Source: Podospora pseudoanserina (taxonomy: Eukaryota > Ascomycota > Sordariomycetes > Sordariales > Podosporaceae). From it: a stretch of 64,000 nucleotides of DNA. Within the stretch, counting starts at the first letter, position 1, and every line of letters begins with the position of its first letter. Under the pieces are notes generated by a model. That model was not told the origin of the DNA and made no database searches. It was given only the letters and a program-made list of their open reading frames with translations. The stretch spans positions 1,612,001 through 1,676,000 of the forward strand of contig NW_026946672.1 of assembly GCF_035222485.1 (NCBI RefSeq), written 5' to 3'. The position numbers and the translations under genes are program-made. This document shows, one piece after another, positions 47,182 to 59,335 of this stretch.

Positions 47182-50034
47182 ATGAGCCAAGAGTACTTTT
47201 CGCCAAAGGGCAAGGGTGTCCGGCGGCCCAACGACAATGCCACTTCCGATGCCGATGCCCATCATGAGCCGAGTGACGCCGACTCAAATTACGACCGCCC
47301 CCCGCGCGCTTCGACCGCGCCCTCGTACATGACTGTAGGAAACGGTTCTTCGGCAAACGCTGCACGACTTCAAGCCATGCTGGAACAAGACTCTGGATAC
47401 GGCGGCAGCATCGCCGGTGACGACGTCAACTCGTCGCTTTTCAACCCGGCGTCTTCGGGCTGGGACAATGTGATTCACGAAGACCGACCAATGCGTGGCA
47501 GCCATAGCAACGAAGCCGACCGCTCCGCTCAGGCCAGCGCCGTCCATCAGCTTTGGTACAATCAGCACCGAAACACCCTCGGCCGGGCCATCAGCACCGT
47601 CATCGAGCTCTTGAGCGACCTGCAACGCTTCAACGAAACATGGCCTGCCCACTACCCCTCAGTCCAGCGGGCTGCCCTCGATTCCCCCTCCCACCCGTCA
47701 TTGAGACCCGGTTTTCACCAGGCATACTCGACCGCGGGTGATCTGGCAAATGGACCGCAGTTCAACGCCGCTCAGCCGCCCCTCCGGCGAGCTATGACCT
47801 CCGTCGAGGACGCCGCCGCCGCCGCCGAGTCCAGCCGAGCCGCCGAGACCAGAACCGTCGCCGAGCCCCGTCTTGTGTCGCCTCAGATAGCCCAGGAATT
47901 TTCCGTCTTGAAGTTGGATTTGAAGCTTGGTTCCCTCCACCAGACGGAACTGGTACACTCGCTGGAGAAGAGCTCGGTTGCTGCGTTGCTGGACGGGAAG
48001 ATTCAGTCCAGTATCAGACATCTACAGGCTCTTCGGGAGCGTATCGAGGACACCTCCAGCAAGGTCTTGGTCACGGGTGATTTGAACGCTGGCAAATCGA
48101 CATTCTGCAACGCCCTTTTGCGACGAAAGGTTCTCCCCGAAGATCAGCAGCCATGCACGAGCATTTTCTGCGAGGTATTGGATGCGAGGGAAAACTGCGG
48201 CATTGAGGAGGTTCACGCTGTACACAGGGATGCTGTTTACAACCGTCACGACGAGGCTACCTACGATGTGTATCCTCTGAAGGACCTCGAGAGAATTGTG
48301 ATCGACAACACCGTGTACATGCAGTGCAAGGTCTATGTCAAGGACGCCAGGTCGATCGATGAATCTTTGCTGAATAACGGTGTGGTTGACATCGCCCTTA
48401 TCGACGCCCCCGGTCTCAATATGGATACCACCAAGACTACAGCTATTTTTGCACGACAGGAGGAGATTGATGTTGTGGTGTTTGTGGTCTCGGCCATGAA
48501 CCACTTCACCCAAACGGGTACCGAGTTCATTCGAGCGGCCGCCGCTGAGAAGGCCTATTTGTTCGTCGTGGTCAACCATTTCGACAATATCAGGGACAAG
48601 GACCGGTGCCAGAAGCAAATTCTCACCCAAATCCGCGGTCTCAGCCCCGCGACATACAAGGAAGCCGGTGAGCTCGTGCACTTCGTCTCCAGTTCCGCCA
48701 TCCCAGTAGCACCAAACCCCCCTGGAGGCCCCGGCGGCGGTGGTGGTTCAGGAAGCTCCAGCGGCGGCGGGTTCGGCGATGACCCGGGTGATAATGACCC
48801 CAAGGGCAAGGGCAAAGACAAGGAGATGGCCAGAGACTTTTCTGCCCTCGAGCAGTCTTTGCGTAGATTTGTGCTGGAGAAGCGCGCTCGCTCCAAGTTG
48901 GCTCCTGCCAAGACATATCTCACCAACATTTTGAACGACGTCAACGTTCTCGCTACTGTCAACACCGAAGTTGCCCAGGCGGAATACGACCGTGTGAACT
49001 CGGAGCTGCAGGCCCTGGAGCCCCAGCTTGAGGCTGGCAAGAGGGCCAGGGCAGAGATCAGCGAGCAGGTTGACCGGACCATCGAGGACACTTGCCAGGA
49101 GGTCTACGACTACTCTCGCACGACCATCAACTCGGCCATCAACCACGCCGGCGATGATAACCTGGGAATTGAGTACCCCGGTCTCTTCAGCGCCTTCCAG
49201 TATGCCGATGGTCTCAAGGCTGCCATGCTTTCCCACATTGCCGCCTCGGTCGTCCACTGCGAGGAGAACGCCAGAAAGAAGACGGTTGCTGGTGTCGAGT
49301 CGATCAAGAAGCTGGGTATCAAGCATCTGGGGGATGAGTACCAGAACCTCAACTTCAAGTCGGAGGTCATGTTCCAGGGCCGGAAGGATGCTTTGGCTCG
49401 TCAGGTGGACATTTCTACCGAGTTTGCGGACTTTGTCGACTTTTCGACGCTGATGCAGAGGGAGGAGAAGGCCGGCATGGCGCTCACGGTGGCGGGTGTG
49501 GTTGGTACAACTGTTATCAGTGGGTACAGCCAGGTGAACCTCGCTTTTAGAGCGGCTCAGATTTTGGGAAGTGAGAACTTGAGGAAGTTGATTATTCCGG
49601 GTGTTATTGCTGGTGGTGAGTTTTTTCTTTTCTCTTGTGTGACCATTATCAATAAGCTGACATTTTCCACAGCTGCTGCTCTGGCGTTTTATGTCCTCTC
49701 TCAGATCCCTCACTCCCTTCCTGCCCGCCTCAGCCAAAAGATTGCCACGCAGCTTGAGGCGATGGATTATGTTCATCAGAACAGCAGCCGGATTTCGGGG
49801 AAGGTGAGGAAGGTGTTGCTCATTCCGGCGAATAACCTCAGGGTTGGGCTGCAAAAGTCGGTGGAGCAATTGGGCGCGAGGAGGGATGAGACGGTCAAGG
49901 TGAGGAAGGAGAGCAGTGATGCGTTAAGGTATTTTGGGAATCTGGTGCAGAGGAGTGCGCATCAGAGGCAGGTGGTGGAGGGGGTGGATTTGGATGGGCA
50001 TCCGCCGGGTATGGCGGGGCATCCGGGGTATTGA
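47182..50034 (+). CDS. fzo1: Mitofusin FZO1, mitochondrial outer-membrane fusion GTPase
   Basis: Two exons (47182-49615, 49673-50034) give 931 aa. The dynamin-type GTPase shows G1 GDLNAGKST (299-307), G3 DAPG (408-411) and G4 NHFD (465-468). Heptad-like helices flank it. Near the C-terminus two hydrophobic segments (AGMALTVAGVVGTTVISGY; LIIPGVIAGAAALAFYVLSQ) form the outer-membrane hairpin, followed by a coiled-coil tail. A Gly-rich loop (GGPGGGGGSGSSSGGG) sits between the GTPase and the next helix. The intron interrupts the second membrane segment; it is 57 nt and stop-free, so retention would insert 19 residues there. FZO1 tethers and fuses mitochondrial outer membranes. The ATG at 47182 (context CACCATGAGC) was chosen over an upstream in-frame non-ATG extension. 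Confidence 0.95.
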   Translation: MSQEYFSPKGKGVRRPNDNATSDADAHHEPSDADSNYDRPPRASTAPSYMTVGNGSSANAARLQAMLEQDSGYGGSIAGDDVNSSLFNPASSGWDNVIHEDRPMRGSHSNEADRSAQASAVHQLWYNQHRNTLGRAISTVIELLSDLQRFNETWPAHYPSVQRAALDSPSHPSLRPGFHQAYSTAGDLANGPQFNAAQPPLRRAMTSVEDAAAAAESSRAAETRTVAEPRLVSPQIAQEFSVLKLDLKLGSLHQTELVHSLEKSSVAALLDGKIQSSIRHLQALRERIEDTSSKVLVTGDLNAGKSTFCNALLRRKVLPEDQQPCTSIFCEVLDARENCGIEEVHAVHRDAVYNRHDEATYDVYPLKDLERIVIDNTVYMQCKVYVKDARSIDESLLNNGVVDIALIDAPGLNMDTTKTTAIFARQEEIDVVVFVVSAMNHFTQTGTEFIRAAAAEKAYLFVVVNHFDNIRDKDRCQKQILTQIRGLSPATYKEAGELVHFVSSSAIPVAPNPPGGPGGGGGSGSSSGGGFGDDPGDNDPKGKGKDKEMARDFSALEQSLRRFVLEKRARSKLAPAKTYLTNILNDVNVLATVNTEVAQAEYDRVNSELQALEPQLEAGKRARAEISEQVDRTIEDTCQEVYDYSRTTINSAINHAGDDNLGIEYPGLFSAFQYADGLKAAMLSHIAASVVHCEENARKKTVAGVESIKKLGIKHLGDEYQNLNFKSEVMFQGRKDALARQVDISTEFADFVDFSTLMQREEKAGMALTVAGVVGTTVISGYSQVNLAFRAAQILGSENLRKLIIPGVIAGGEFFLFSCVTIINKLTFSTAAALAFYVLSQIPHSLPARLSQKIATQLEAMDYVHQNSSRISGKVRKVLLIPANNLRVGLQKSVEQLGARRDETVKVRKESSDALRYFGNLVQRSAHQRQVVEGVDLDGHPPGMAGHPGY
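49616..49672 (+). other. 57-nt in-frame intron in fzo1
   Basis: Donor GTGAGT, branch GCTGAC, acceptor CCACAG. Length divisible by three with no stop. Splicing restores the GVIAG-AAALAFYVL membrane segment. Confidence 0.8.
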
Positions 50035-50889
50035 GGGGGAGTTGTATAGTATGATTGATTGTTGCACATGATGAAGATGGGGCGTTATTTGGCTTGGGGG
50101 GCTGGAGGAAAAGGGGAGGGTTGGAAAATTGGAGAGGTCCTGAGATGCATACGTGAAAACAGCGAACTGATGGGAGGAGAGAAGGGGGGTGAGGGGGGTA
50201 TGAGTTATATCACAAGAACCTGAGTTATTTTTCTACGCTCTCTCTTTTTTTTTTTTTTTTGTGGATGAGGATCTCCTAGATGATGGCTTTCTTTTGTTGA
50301 GTGCGTGTGATGATTTGTGGATCGGGGGAGAGAAAAATGTCGAGGTTGTGTAGGCAGGCAGGCAGGCAGGCAGGTAGAACAAAACAATCAAATAAGGCCC
50401 TCTCCAATTCGATATTCTCCAGTTTAACAACTGAGGCTTCCCTTTGGTAAACAAACACACAGCTCTTGTGAGTAATACAATGCTTTTCTTTCCTATTAAG
50501 CAAACATCGGAACTCTGGAGTCGGCAAAAAACAAAAAGCTCGCTCACATCCACACTTTATTGGATTGTGGTGCCCAGCGCTGAAAACTCCCAGAGGCTTA
50601 CCACTTGGCCATTTGGCACAGAGTGTGCTGCTGTCCTTGTTGGTTGGTAGTTGCTGGAAGAAATACAAATACCGTGGTTGTGTTGCTCCTTTCTGTTGTC
50701 GTCGACAATAAGGAAGCAAAGTGAGACTTTGGATATGAACTGGGTGGGTGGTGTCTTCCCCTGTTGTCAAACACAAAACCCGTCAATACAAGGTACCTAC
50801 TATAAATGTTTGTACATTTCTCTCATTCAACAGATACATCTATCTACCCTACCCTATCTTACACACTCCCTCCTTACTTGCCCACCCAT
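50035..50889. other. Intergenic between convergent fzo1 and mpp-alpha
   Basis: Two 3' UTRs with a 16-T run (50245-50260) and a GGCA tetranucleotide repeat (about 50353-50374). No gene. Confidence 0.5.
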
Positions 50890-52720
50890 CTAATTCCTCC
50901 CCAACTTCCAACTAGCAATAATATCCTGTATCTGCTCCCACCCAATCACCTCCTGCCTCCCATTCCCATGTTGACTCGCCTCCTGCAACACCACCGTCGG
51001 CGCCCCTGACCCCCCGCCCGGGTTGTTCACCAACCCACCAAGCACCTGCTTCGCCACCCTCCTCAGGTCCTTCGGCGTCAACCGGTTGATCTGGCGCGTC
51101 ATCTCCCTCACTGGGATCTTCCTCCCGTGAACCTGCACCTGTCTTCCCAAATCTTCCAGCTCAACCATCCTGCTCTCCAGGTTCATCAGCAAGCTCGACC
51201 GGAGCTGGTTCTTGGCCCGGTTGACCTCTACCTCTCCAAGGCCCGTGTACCCCGAGTCGTGGGTGAGAGCCTGGAGCTCGCGACACATGACGTGGAGCAT
51301 GGGGATGGTGCGACCTGGATAACATGAAGCTGCGATGCCGAAGAGACCAGAGTCCTTGTAGGAGTGGTTGAAGGCTATGCAGGATTCTACCCAGCCGTGT
51401 TGGTTGAGGACGTTGGTGTACAGACGAGAGTACATGCCCTTTCCTGGGCCGCCGGCGGAGAAGGAGCCGCCGCCGCCAAGAAGGGTTTGAAGAGTGGCCA
51501 AGGCAAAGATATCTGGAGAGGAGATGGGAAGGCCTTCGAAGCAGAGGTGGATATGGGAAAATGTGGGGAGATTGGGGTTGATTGGTGGGGGCTGAGTTGG
51601 GAGGGTGAGGAAGCCGCCGGTATATGTAGCTGGACGGTTGAGGTCGGCTTCGGTGATGGGGGTGACTACTGGGCGAAGCATTGAGGATGGGGAAGATGAC
51701 TGTTGTGGGGCGAGGTTCTTGAGAATCTTGCCAAACAGGCCGGAGGGTTGTTCGGGTTCTGGGGATGTTGGTGGTGTTGAGGCAGCTGAGGAGGCCTCGC
51801 TTGATGAGTCGGTGGGAGTGGTTGGTTCTGATACAATCGGTTTTGAACGCTCCATATCACCAAAGTATTTCTGTGCAAGCTCGACGGCCTCGGCGTGAGG
51901 AACACCGGCAAAGGCCACTACCATGCGGTCTGGTTGGTAGAAGGCGTCCCTGTAGGCCTGGATAACGTCCTTGTTGATAACGCTCAGCCTCTCCTGAGGG
52001 CAGAGCAAGGGGTTCCCTAATGTGTTGTCCTTGAAAGCAGCTGTATGAACCAACTCGGGCAAGATCAGCTCCGGTTTGGACCAAATCTCTCCCACTTCGT
52101 ACTCGGCCGTCTCGAGTTGTTGAGCAATTTCCTCGTCGGTCAACTGGGGGTTTCGGATCGTGTCGGCCAACAGTTCCACGGTGGTAGGAATGGCAGAGTT
52201 GAAGGTTGCTGCTTGGTACATCATGGATTCTCTGGAAGAAGCGCATTGGATATTGCCGCCCAGTTGCTCTACTGTCTCCAACATCTCGTCCGCTGATCGT
52301 GATCTTGTCGACTTGAAGGCTAGCCTGTCCATGATGTGACTGGCTCCCCGGAGGGAGTCGTTCTCGTATCGTGACCCGGCATCGATGTAGACTCCCACTC
52401 CCGAGAAGGCATCGGGCAAATCCTCAGAGGCGACTCGAATTCCATTTGGTAGCGTGGTGATCTTGTCGGTTTCTGTTGGGTCCTGCAACCGAGGGATATG
52501 TTAGCCATGTATTGCTGGCCTGACTCTGTCATTGCTCTTCGTCTCATCTCACTCTTGTTGCACGTTTATTAGCCTTTGCCTCCCGATGTGCCCTTTCGTA
52601 TTTCAAGACATGCTCAGTGGCATAGCGCCTTGGGCCGACAGGCGAGTAACTCGGCCTCGCGGGGTGCCATGGCAGATGTGTCTGGTTCAACAGCCTCGTG
52701 GGCCGGCAGGATCTAAACAT
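50890..52720 (-). CDS. mas2: Mitochondrial processing peptidase alpha subunit (MAS2)
   Basis: Two exons (52720-52553, 52482-50890) encode about 586 aa. The N-terminus (MFRSCRPTRLLNQTHLPWHP) is basic and hydroxylated, as expected of a mitochondrial presequence. The M16 fold begins DKITTLPNGIRVASEDLPDA. The β-subunit zinc motif HxxEH is replaced by HIMDR in GASHIMDRLAFKST, the hallmark of the non-catalytic alpha subunit, and the substrate-binding glycine-rich loop (LLGGGGSFSAGGPGKGMYSR) is present. An insertion rich in Ser/Thr/Pro/Glu lies around residues 285-330. The protein forms a matrix heterodimer with MPP-beta that removes presequences from imported proteins. The first donor (GTGAGA) is inferred from frame; a longer N-terminus from an ATG at 52825 is possible. 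Confidence 0.93.
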
Positions 52721-53504
52721 GACTGCGGCGAGTGGTCCGGAAGCAGCAGACCAGGTGACAATCCGGCTTGCGCGAGGCTGAAATATCGAATGCGATCTTC
52801 CTGAGGGGGTTGCGCAACTCAACAAGCACCCACCAAGGCAGATCCATCCATGATGTTCTTGAGCTTATCGATAAGAAATTCGCAGCAGCACTACGGGTGG
52901 GCCTTACGTAAGGCTGCGACTACCCCTGCACCATCACCAGCATGCAGCTGGCCAAGCACACACACAGTCAGCAACACAGTGCGCATGGCCCAGCCAAGTG
53001 ATGTAAAAAGCAGGGTTGATAAAATCATGCGCCGCGCAGAGCAGAGACAAAGCTGCAACGGCTGACCTCGACACCGACTCCTACGACAGACAGAATCTTG
53101 GCTGTTCGACTTCGTGAGGGGACACGACAGGAAGGACGGAAAAATAAACACTGGGATATCAGAAAACCTGGAAGTAAGGGAATTATCCCAGATATTTCTG
53201 GAACACTGAGCTACTACTAGACTGTAAGAGTTTCCCATCGGTCCTGCGAGTGTGGCGGCCTGGCCGACCGAAGCGGTTGAACCATACATGGCTGCTGCTG
53301 ACCTTTCTGCCCTATCAGTCGCGCCTAGGGGAAGCCTAGGCTCTGAACGCCCCCCTCAGCAAAACCCCAAATCTCCCAACCACTAAACCGCGACGTGCTT
53401 GTTACGATACCCACCGCAAATTTCACCCCCTTTGACAACGTTTTCCATCCCGCCTCGTTTTTCTGCCTCCATGTAAACCTCGGTGCGCTCTTTGACTTTG
53501 CTCA
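52721..53504. promoter_or_regulatory. Divergent upstream region of mas2 and the FHA-RING gene
   Basis: About 780 bp between starts. No additional gene recognised. Confidence 0.4.
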
Positions 53505-55618
53505 ATGTTTACACAACCTGTAGCCTCGCCCACATCCCCGGGGGCTCCGGTATCACCTGGTCCAGTCTCGCCCACAAGGACCAGTCGCCTGAGAGGCCTG
53601 AGTTACTTTCGTAATTACACCCAGAACCACCTCCTGTCCCGCGAGCACAGCGCCCACGCCCACGCCCACGCCCACACCAACCAGAGCCACCAACAACACC
53701 ACCAGGCAAACTCCCCGACTCACAATCCATCCTTGAACTCTCCAGCACTCCCCTCTCCCGGTCTGCCTATCCCCCCTCCCACGTCAGAAGCCAGCAGCCA
53801 TTATAATCATAATAACATCACCAACGCTACTACCAACAACACCCACGGCCACCCCTCGCACACAAGTCGGTCCAATCCCTTCTTGCAGCCCGCCCCGACA
53901 CTAGCCCAACCCCTCGTCCTCCCGCCCTCCACCACATCGCAGACCTCCTCCGGCCTTTTCCCCGGCGATCCTTTGAATTCTGCCCTCACCGAAAGATCTG
54001 GAGGAGTTGGAGGACTTGCCCCTCCCGCCAACACCACCATCATGACCCGGGCTCGTTCCGCCACCGTAGGGGATGCCGTCTTGTCGCCCGACCCAGGAAG
54101 CTCGAGCGCCGACATCCTCCCCTCGATCCGATTCAGCGCCTTTCACGACACCCGTGCTACTCGCCCGTCCCTCAAGTTCCCCACCATCTCGCGTACGCTC
54201 CCAACTGGCAATGAAGTGATCCGCGTAGGCAGATACTCGGAAAGAGACAACCAGCCCAATATCCCCAGCAACATGCCTTCTGCGGCGCCCGTAGGGTTCA
54301 AGAGCAAGGTTGTGAGTCGACGGCACTGCGAGTTCTGGTACGAGGATGGCAAATGGTACATCAAGGACGTTAAGAGTAGTTCTGGCACCTTTCTCAACCA
54401 CATCCGTCTCAGCCCCCCCGGCACCGAGTCGAAGCCATTTGCGGTGAACGATGGTGATATTGTGCAGCTGGGTATTGACTTCAAGGGCGGGGAGGAAATG
54501 ATCTTTCGCTGCGTCAAAATGAGGCTTGAACTAAACCGCGGGTGGCAGAATAAACTTAACGCCTTCAAGTAAGTCTCCTCGTACATGTACACCCAGAAAT
54601 CTGGGCGCCACCCGCTCGAATACTGGCTTCATGTACTGACACTCTGATGCTAGCCTAACCTCACACAAACGCCTTCGAAACATGACGGCTGGCTCGGCCC
54701 AAGACTCTTCAGCTCAGTCTTACACCCAGGACTGCTCAATATGTCTGAATAGCATCGCGGTAAGTCTTGGTACCCCTGGCGAACTCCACTTGGTTAGCCA
54801 ACAAGGTTCTAACTCTGTTGCAGCCATGCCAATCCTTATTCGTCGCTCCATGTTCCCACACATGGCATTTCAAATGCATCCGAGCCCTGCTCAACTCCCC
54901 GTCCTACCCCATTTTTATCTGTCCCAACTGCCGCGCAGCCGCCGACCTTGAGGCCGAAGTAGAAGACCCCGAAGAATGGGAGCAGCTGGATTCCGACGAA
55001 GGGGCCAAGTCCAACCCTGAAGGGACCTTACTAGCCCCCGCTACCAGCGAAGCCCAACCACGAAAGTCTAGGGAGTCTGTCCGGGCCACCCGACAAGCTA
55101 CCCTGATTGCGCCGCAGCAACCACCTCTACCAATCCCTGTTCCAGTAATACAAAGCGAAAGTGAATCAGATGTGGTGATGGTGGATGTTCCAGCACAGCA
55201 GCAACAGCAACAGGCACCTCCCGTTGCAGAAATCACACTCATCGACACACGAGAGCCAACAATGAGCACAAATGCAAGCCGCCCACCATTTCAACATGCC
55301 CAGTCAAGCCCCGTGCCCATTCATCATGCATCTGGGCACAGGACACCATCTCCTACGGGTCCGTTAATCGCCGGTAACAACGAGGGGCCGATCACGCCGA
55401 GGAATGATGCCGGGCCATGGGTCTTTGACGGAAGTGGGCTGAGGCAGAGGGCGGACGGGGGAGGAGCAACGGCTCAGGGTGCGCTACCTGCCACTGACAC
55501 TGCGAGCTTCGAGCGTGTGATGCAGAGTACTAATGAATTTTCTAGGTTGAATGAGCACATCGCCAGCCAGCAGCAGCAACCAAGTTCACCACGGGTTTTG
55601 CCGTCATTAAGAGATTAA
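53505..55618 (+). CDS. dma1: DMA1-type FHA-RING E3 ubiquitin ligase
   Basis: Three exons (53505-54568, 54654-54759, 54824-55618) encode 654 aa. After a Pro/Ser/His-rich N-terminus (including an HAHAHAHT run) an FHA phosphothreonine-binding domain spans about 225-335: VIRVGRYSERDN, SKVVSRRHCEFWYEDGKWYI, KDVKSSSGTFLNHIRL, VNDGDIVQLG. A RING finger follows, split by the second intron: DCSICLNSIA-PCQSLFVAPC, CSHTWHFKCIRALL, YPIFICPNCRAAADLE. FHA-RING order is diagnostic of the Dma1/Chfr-like ligases that act in mitotic checkpoint, septin and spindle-position control. The last ~220 residues are low-complexity with a short Gln run. Splice joints are strongly supported by frame (NAF-N-LTSHKRLRN; SIA-PCQS). 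Confidence 0.94.
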
Positions 55619-56638
55619 TTGGTGTTGCGTTTTGGGGGAGTTCGTTGGAATTTGGTGTCTACCTCTCACCGCTACTACATATATTTGCTGACGGAAACGA
55701 AGGCACGACAGCAGGAATGGGGTGTTGATTCGGTATGAAGCATGTATCTCTCTTTTTTCTTCTTGTCTGTGAAGAGGACAAGAGAGGGAGAAGGAGGGAC
55801 AGAGAGGGAAACATTGCGAGTGTTTTTTTTCTTCTTTTTTTTTCTTTTTTTTTTTGCAATTTGGGCATTAAGAACGGAGTTTTCATATCAATATCTTTTT
55901 TTCTGATTGGAGTGGGAAGGGGGAAGGGGGGAAACATTGCAACATTGCAACACAACACAAACAGCAGAAGGAATGGGAGGGGGAGGAAGGTGGAAATCTT
56001 TGTTTGCTTTTTTCTTGGATGGGAATGGAAACGGATAATTGACCTTTGGTTTTGGTTTTTTCTCTCTCACACTCACACACACTCGCAGTCATCAAGTCCC
56101 TCCTCTTGTTTTGCTGCTTTTTTTGTTTTCATTGCGGTTGTGTTGTTGATGTTTTTTGCTCTAGGATATATTATTCATCGCTGAAGAACTGTTGAATACT
56201 TGTTGTGATATCCCTCCTCCCCCCTCCTTCTACTGCTTCATTGCTGTGTGTTCTATGCAAGGCAGCTAAAGGGAGTTGATTGACTAGGTAGGCACGAAAC
56301 GCAAAAGCAGAGCGGTTTGCATCGAGAAGTACCTAGCATTGATATTCTTTCTGCGTCTGTTTTCTTGAAAGGAAACAGGGGTTTGGAGAGTACGGGTTGT
56401 GGTTTGTGGGATGGAAAAACATGGCGAGGAAACCTAACAGAAAACCCGAAAACTAACACAAGTATCTCGAGAGGAGGACTACTGAAGGGTGACCAGGGGG
56501 GTTCTTGCAAAGAGGGGCCTATTTTCACAGAGCAGCAGCTTCGTGGAATTTCTACAAAAAGCCTTCACTTTCTAAGTCTTGACACAACGAAAACAACATC
56601 TCCTCCTACGGGGTATTCAAATACTCAAATCTAACCCC
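55619..56638. other. Intergenic between convergent dma1 and vps16
   Basis: T-rich and G-rich low-complexity DNA with CACACA and poly-T tracts; two 3' UTRs. No gene recognised. Confidence 0.5.
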
Positions 56639-59335
56639 TTATCCTTTACCTCCCCCTCCCACCAAAAACCTGCCCCCAACCCGCTCAATCTCCCTCCCCT
56701 CGTTCGTCCCCCGTCCCGCCGCCTCCAGCAACCTCAACCACGCGTCCCCATCCTTCAACTTGACCGCCTCCTCCGCCGCCCTGACCCTCATCCCGCACTT
56801 CTCATACATGGTAATCGTAGCCCCCTGCTCCAACCCCGTGCACTTTGGCACAAAAACCGCCGCCAGCCTGGGGTTGCCCGCCTGGAGGCACTGGTTGAAG
56901 AACGGCTCCCACCCAATCGGGCTCTTCCGCTGTTTAGAAATCTCCTCAATCTCGTTCCAGTCTCTTTTTGCTACCAGGGCCTGAAGCCTATTGTTACCCT
57001 GGTGTTAGTATCTGCAGATGAACAGCGGGAAAAAGAGGGGAGAAACACATACCTAACCCACCACGCTACCCTCTCCGGCACTTTGAACTCCCCCTGTATC
57101 TTCTTCGCCCTGCCACTGTACCCCAACCGGTAGAGCTTAAACATTGTCTGGTTTACGCTCAAGCCGGTAAAGTTATCACCGAGGTCACGGTCGAACCCCT
57201 CTTGCATTCTCAGCAGCAAATTCGCTTCCCTCACCGCACCGATCTCGAATACGTTCTCCTTGGGGTTATCAGCCAGCAACTTCGCCGCCAAGGCCAACTT
57301 ATCACCCGCGGTCCTGCTCTCCGGTTGACGTAGCGCCTCCCTCACAAACACCGCCGCGCCGTCGACACGACGATCGTCTTGATAGTAGAGGTCTTTCAGC
57401 ATGGCTGTGTCCTCGTGGCCGTCACCGTCTCCCTCGTGAGCAGCTGCTTCAACCAGGGCGGTGGCGGTAGGGCGGGAGTTGATCACGCGGAAAAAAGACG
57501 CGAGGGGGAGTTTGCGGCGGAGTTGGTGGAGGACAAAGTAGATGAGGTCTGTGTCGCCTGATTCGATTGCTTTGTCTAGGGCGAGCTCGTCTTCTTCCAT
57601 GGAGAGAAGTAGTGGGACTTGTCTACCTGCTCGGGGCTCGTGGTTAAGCAGTTCGGTAGCTAGACGACCCCTTCCCTCTTCGTAGGCGGCTCTGGCGATG
57701 GCTTCGAACGAGATGCCCGGTTTGCCGGAGAGCTTTTCGACTATTTTGCGGCAGGCGGTGTCGTCGTCTTCGGAGCCGAGGCGGACTTTGGCTGACGCCC
57801 AGTGGACGTAGATTTTGTCGGTGGGGAGGCGGAGGTAGGATGCTATGCGGAGAGCGAGAAGGTATTCATGGCGGTTGAGGAGACGGGTGATGAGTCCCGA
57901 GGGCGAGAGGCGTTGGTATTGTTCGTAGGACAAGGGGAGGCCGATTTTGTAGTTGCGTACAGCATTGAGAACGCGGAGGGTCTCGCACATGTCGACAAAG
58001 TCATCGCTGTTGTAGATATCAAGAACGGATTTGCCAAAGGAAGCGGCTTTGAGGAGTTGCTTTTGCCAATGTTCACTGAATTCTTGACCGGCAGCGTTGA
58101 CGCATTTGTCCACTGCTTCGACAAGGTGAGGACGTATGAGCTGGACGTTGTCATCGGCCTTTGGGGACTGCATTTCGAGCTGCTCGACGGCATCTAGGAG
58201 GATGGATGCCGGCGAGTCTGAGCCCAGTTTGAACACCTCTTCCGTGTCCTCTGGTACTTTTTGAAGGAAATCACATCTATCATTGGCAATGATCCTTACA
58301 CCATCATAGTCTGTCATTCATTAGCATACGATGAGGGCTGATCTTTAAGGCTACTCACCAGGTAACAGATGGACACGGCCACTGTCGTAATAGAACTTGG
58401 CCGATGACCCATATGGACCAACGAGATGGACCTCGTCTTCCCAAGCGATGACAACAGCGTCTTTACCACACCACTCGACGTATTTTGGTGGGATCTTGGA
58501 TTTGGAGTCATGCTCGCTCAGGTTCTCCTCAAAAGTGCTGTTGATAACGTATACTCTGCCGGCCTTGGTGTATAAGGCGACAAACTTTCCGTTTGGCGAT
58601 ACAGTGATATGAGTGAAGGGTCCTTGATCCAGGCCTCGATCGTCACAAGCTGCGGCATCGGAAACATAGATAGTTTGGCCAATGCTCAACAGCACTTCGA
58701 CAGACCGAGAGTTGGTATATGACGGCGGTATAAGACTCCACGAGTGAACCTCTCCCTCGGGAGGTGGTGCAAGAAGCTTCGGCCGAGGCTCGCTATATGA
58801 TGAGACTGAGACGAGAGAGTTGTTGTTCAACAGCACAACCAGCCCATGGGCATAGAATCGGCATGACTTAACACCCGAATCCTCAGCACCATTTCCCAGA
58901 GAGAACTGTGTAAACTCTCCCTGTAAATCAAAGTAACATCTCACAGTACCGTCGGCGGTGACGACCAGCAACTTCTCATCCTCAGACCAGCCAAGGCCCT
59001 TGATAGAGCCGCTGTCCCATGGGATAGAGAGTATGGGCTCACCCCCAGCGCAGCTGTAAATGTCGATGCTTGGTTTGGATGTTCTTGTGGGCTGGTAAGC
59101 TACCAGTTTGCCTTCATCACGATATAAAGCTGTCGGGTGTCAACATCAATGAACGGAAACCGGGGAAACGCGGGTTGCATCCACACTCACCTATAGCACC
59201 GCTATAAGGTGCACCAGCGACGATGTAGTTGTCAAGGTCCAGATCCTGATCAAAAACCTGCGTATACAGCTGAACCTTGCGGTAAAAAGACGGGCCAAGC
59301 TGTTCCCAGCCTGCAGTTGGATGAGCGACGTCCAT
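56639..59335 (-). CDS. vps16: VPS16, HOPS/CORVET tethering-complex core subunit
   Basis: Four exons (59335-59191, 59129-58359, 58310-57053, 56987-56639) encode 840 aa, the family's usual length. It opens MDVAHPTAGWEQLGPSFYRK, with the N-terminal beta-propeller half (ALYRDEGKLVAYQPTRTSKP; SIKGLGWSEDEKLLVVTADG; PFTHITVSPNGKFVALYTK; PPKYVEWCGKDAVVIAWEDE). The C-terminal alpha-solenoid half follows (LPLSYEQYQRLSPSGLITRL; KPGISFEAIARAAYEEGRGR; QVPLLLSMEEDELALDKAIE; ALVAKRDWNEIEEISKQRKS; GWEPFFNQCLQ). VPS16 holds the HOPS and CORVET complexes that tether endosomes, vacuoles and autophagosomes. Each of the three introns joins in frame. It shares a short divergent upstream region with atg16. Confidence 0.96.

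Noticed and set aside
48748-49869. 373-codon minus-strand open frame opposite fzo1
   Set aside because: Antisense to conserved mitofusin sequence; composition explained by codon bias.
50353-50374. GGCA repeat considered as a possible CRISPR-like or satellite array
   Set aside because: Simple tetranucleotide microsatellite without spacers in a 3' UTR region.
52721-52825. Upstream in-frame ATG of mas2 at 52825
   Set aside because: The downstream start gives a presequence of normal length and character; the extension lacks it.
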